The translations under genes and the position numbers were made by a program. Below, one piece after another: positions 63,352 to 64,000 of a stretch of 64,000 nt of DNA. The stretch covers positions 144,560 through 208,559 of the forward strand of contig CAJUNH010000002.1 in the NCBI GenBank assembly GCA_910587795.1. Reading direction: 5' to 3'. The notes beneath the pieces were generated by a model. It was not told the DNA's origin and searched no databases. It worked only from the letters and a program-made list of their open reading frames with translations. The DNA comes from an uncultured Christensenellaceae bacterium (GTDB lineage Bacteria; Bacillota; Clostridia; Christensenellales; CAG-314). Positions within the stretch are counted from its first letter, which is position 1. The number at the start of each line of letters is the position of its first letter.

Positions 63352-64000
63352 TCTGCCTGTACGGATTTTTAATTTTTTTTGCAAGCAGGGAAAGTCGATT
63401 AAAGCAAAAGTGTTTTTGATTTAGTGACGTTTTGCTTCGCTTAAAAAACAACGGATATTTTACTTAAAGTTAAAAAATAACATAAAAAGTTTTAATCTCA
63501 TAACAACACGCAGCAGAAGATGTCGGCAATGCCCCGACACTTCCGCACACTTATTATCCGCAAAACCGACACGGCAAAACAAAAAGGTGCTAGATCGCTT
63601 GTGTTAGACGGTTAAGCGGATAATTTTAATTAAACATTACTTATCGCAAAATAATAAAAAATGCTTTTTTATTGACATTATACTCATTCGAGAAAACAAT
63701 TCTTTTATCCGCAGACAAGTATGTTGGCTTTGACGGAATGTCTATAAAAAAACCGTTTTGTAAAAACATTTAAACGCAGTATATAAATTCGGCAAAAACA
63801 GTTTACAGAAAAAAATAAGTTCGACTAATGCGCATTTCTCATAGGGAATTGAACCCCCCCCAAATATTTTATTGATACGCTTTCAGATTATGAAAAAAGC
63901 ACTCGAACATTTTATTCGAGTGCTTTTAGCTAAACTTTATTAGAAAGATAAATTGAAATTTATCTTACATCGGTTTTAGATTTTTATTAAGCCGTTCTAC
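63352..64000. other. Gene-free right end of the window
   Basis: No supported gene. It holds a C8 tract (63854-63861) and a 12 bp perfect hairpin, AAGCACTCGAA/TTCGAGTGCTT (about 63897-63926), with T-run on plus and A-run on minus. A gene might begin beyond the window edge. Confidence 0.5.

Noticed and set aside
63841..63870. Minus-strand GGGGTTCAATTCCC resembling a tRNA or tmRNA T arm
   Set aside because: No acceptor stem, anticodon arm or CCA end could be found around it.
1..64000. CRISPR arrays, rRNA genes and transposases
   Set aside because: No regularly spaced direct repeats of CRISPR size, no rRNA sequence and no transposase-like protein was seen.

Overview
This window reads as chromosomal DNA of an AT-rich, endospore-forming member of the Bacillota, most likely an uncultured Clostridia lineage. 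The basis is a complete GerA/GerB/GerC-type germinant receptor operon, Gram-positive-style promoters (TTGACA/TATAAT, often with an extended TGn -10), strong AGGAGG ribosome binding sites, a Cys-containing L31 protein, a DUF951 protein and rubrerythrin, which suits an anaerobe. The species cannot be named from the sequence.

The organising landmark is a probable replication origin at about 15.84-16.02 kb. It is a cluster of DnaA-box-like 9-mers in a 638 bp gene-free stretch beside dnaN. Genes to its left are mostly on the minus strand (dnaN, dnaA, a membrane protein, an esterase lipoprotein, an epimerase/EFR1 pair, radC-gltX, a GtrA-like protein). Genes to its right are mostly on the plus strand. 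The dnaA-dnaN order is unusual: dnaN lies next to the origin, dnaA lies downstream of it, and an oppositely oriented rubrerythrin gene sits between them. The usual rpmH/rnpA/recF/gyrB neighbours are absent.

Region 16.4-26.0 kb holds DegV, a GNAT-like protein, two membrane proteins, a lipoprotein behind a promoter containing a run of ten G, an orphan Phd/YefM antitoxin, an SDR enzyme and an unusually long MsmK/UgpC-type sugar ABC ATPase. Region 26.6-34.5 kb is an accessory island. A consensus promoter and an attenuator-like leader precede a collagen-like protein with a phage-tail-like N-terminus, then a 1575-residue RHS/YD-repeat protein with a glycine-zipper C-terminus, then three tandem paralogous two-TM proteins, the first translationally coupled to the RHS gene. 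This looks like a polymorphic toxin/immunity locus and is the most interesting part of the window.

Region 34.5-52.4 kb is mostly housekeeping: uppP; a tightly packed ychF-GNAT-MFS-walJ-CPBP protease-rlmH operon; an alpha/beta-hydrolase-like protein, DUF951 protein and signal peptidase; the ger operon; an ATP-grasp ligase; an M18 aminopeptidase; a phosphohexomutase; and an ECF S-component. Region 52.6-63.4 kb has an ABC-2 exporter pair, nagA, a leader resembling the yybP-ykoY (Mn2+) riboswitch in front of an SPFH protein, rpmE, a lipoprotein, an SPL-type radical SAM protein, a flippase-like membrane protein and murC. About 121 bp dyad-containing repeats occur as tandem pairs at 22.5 kb and 57.9 kb.
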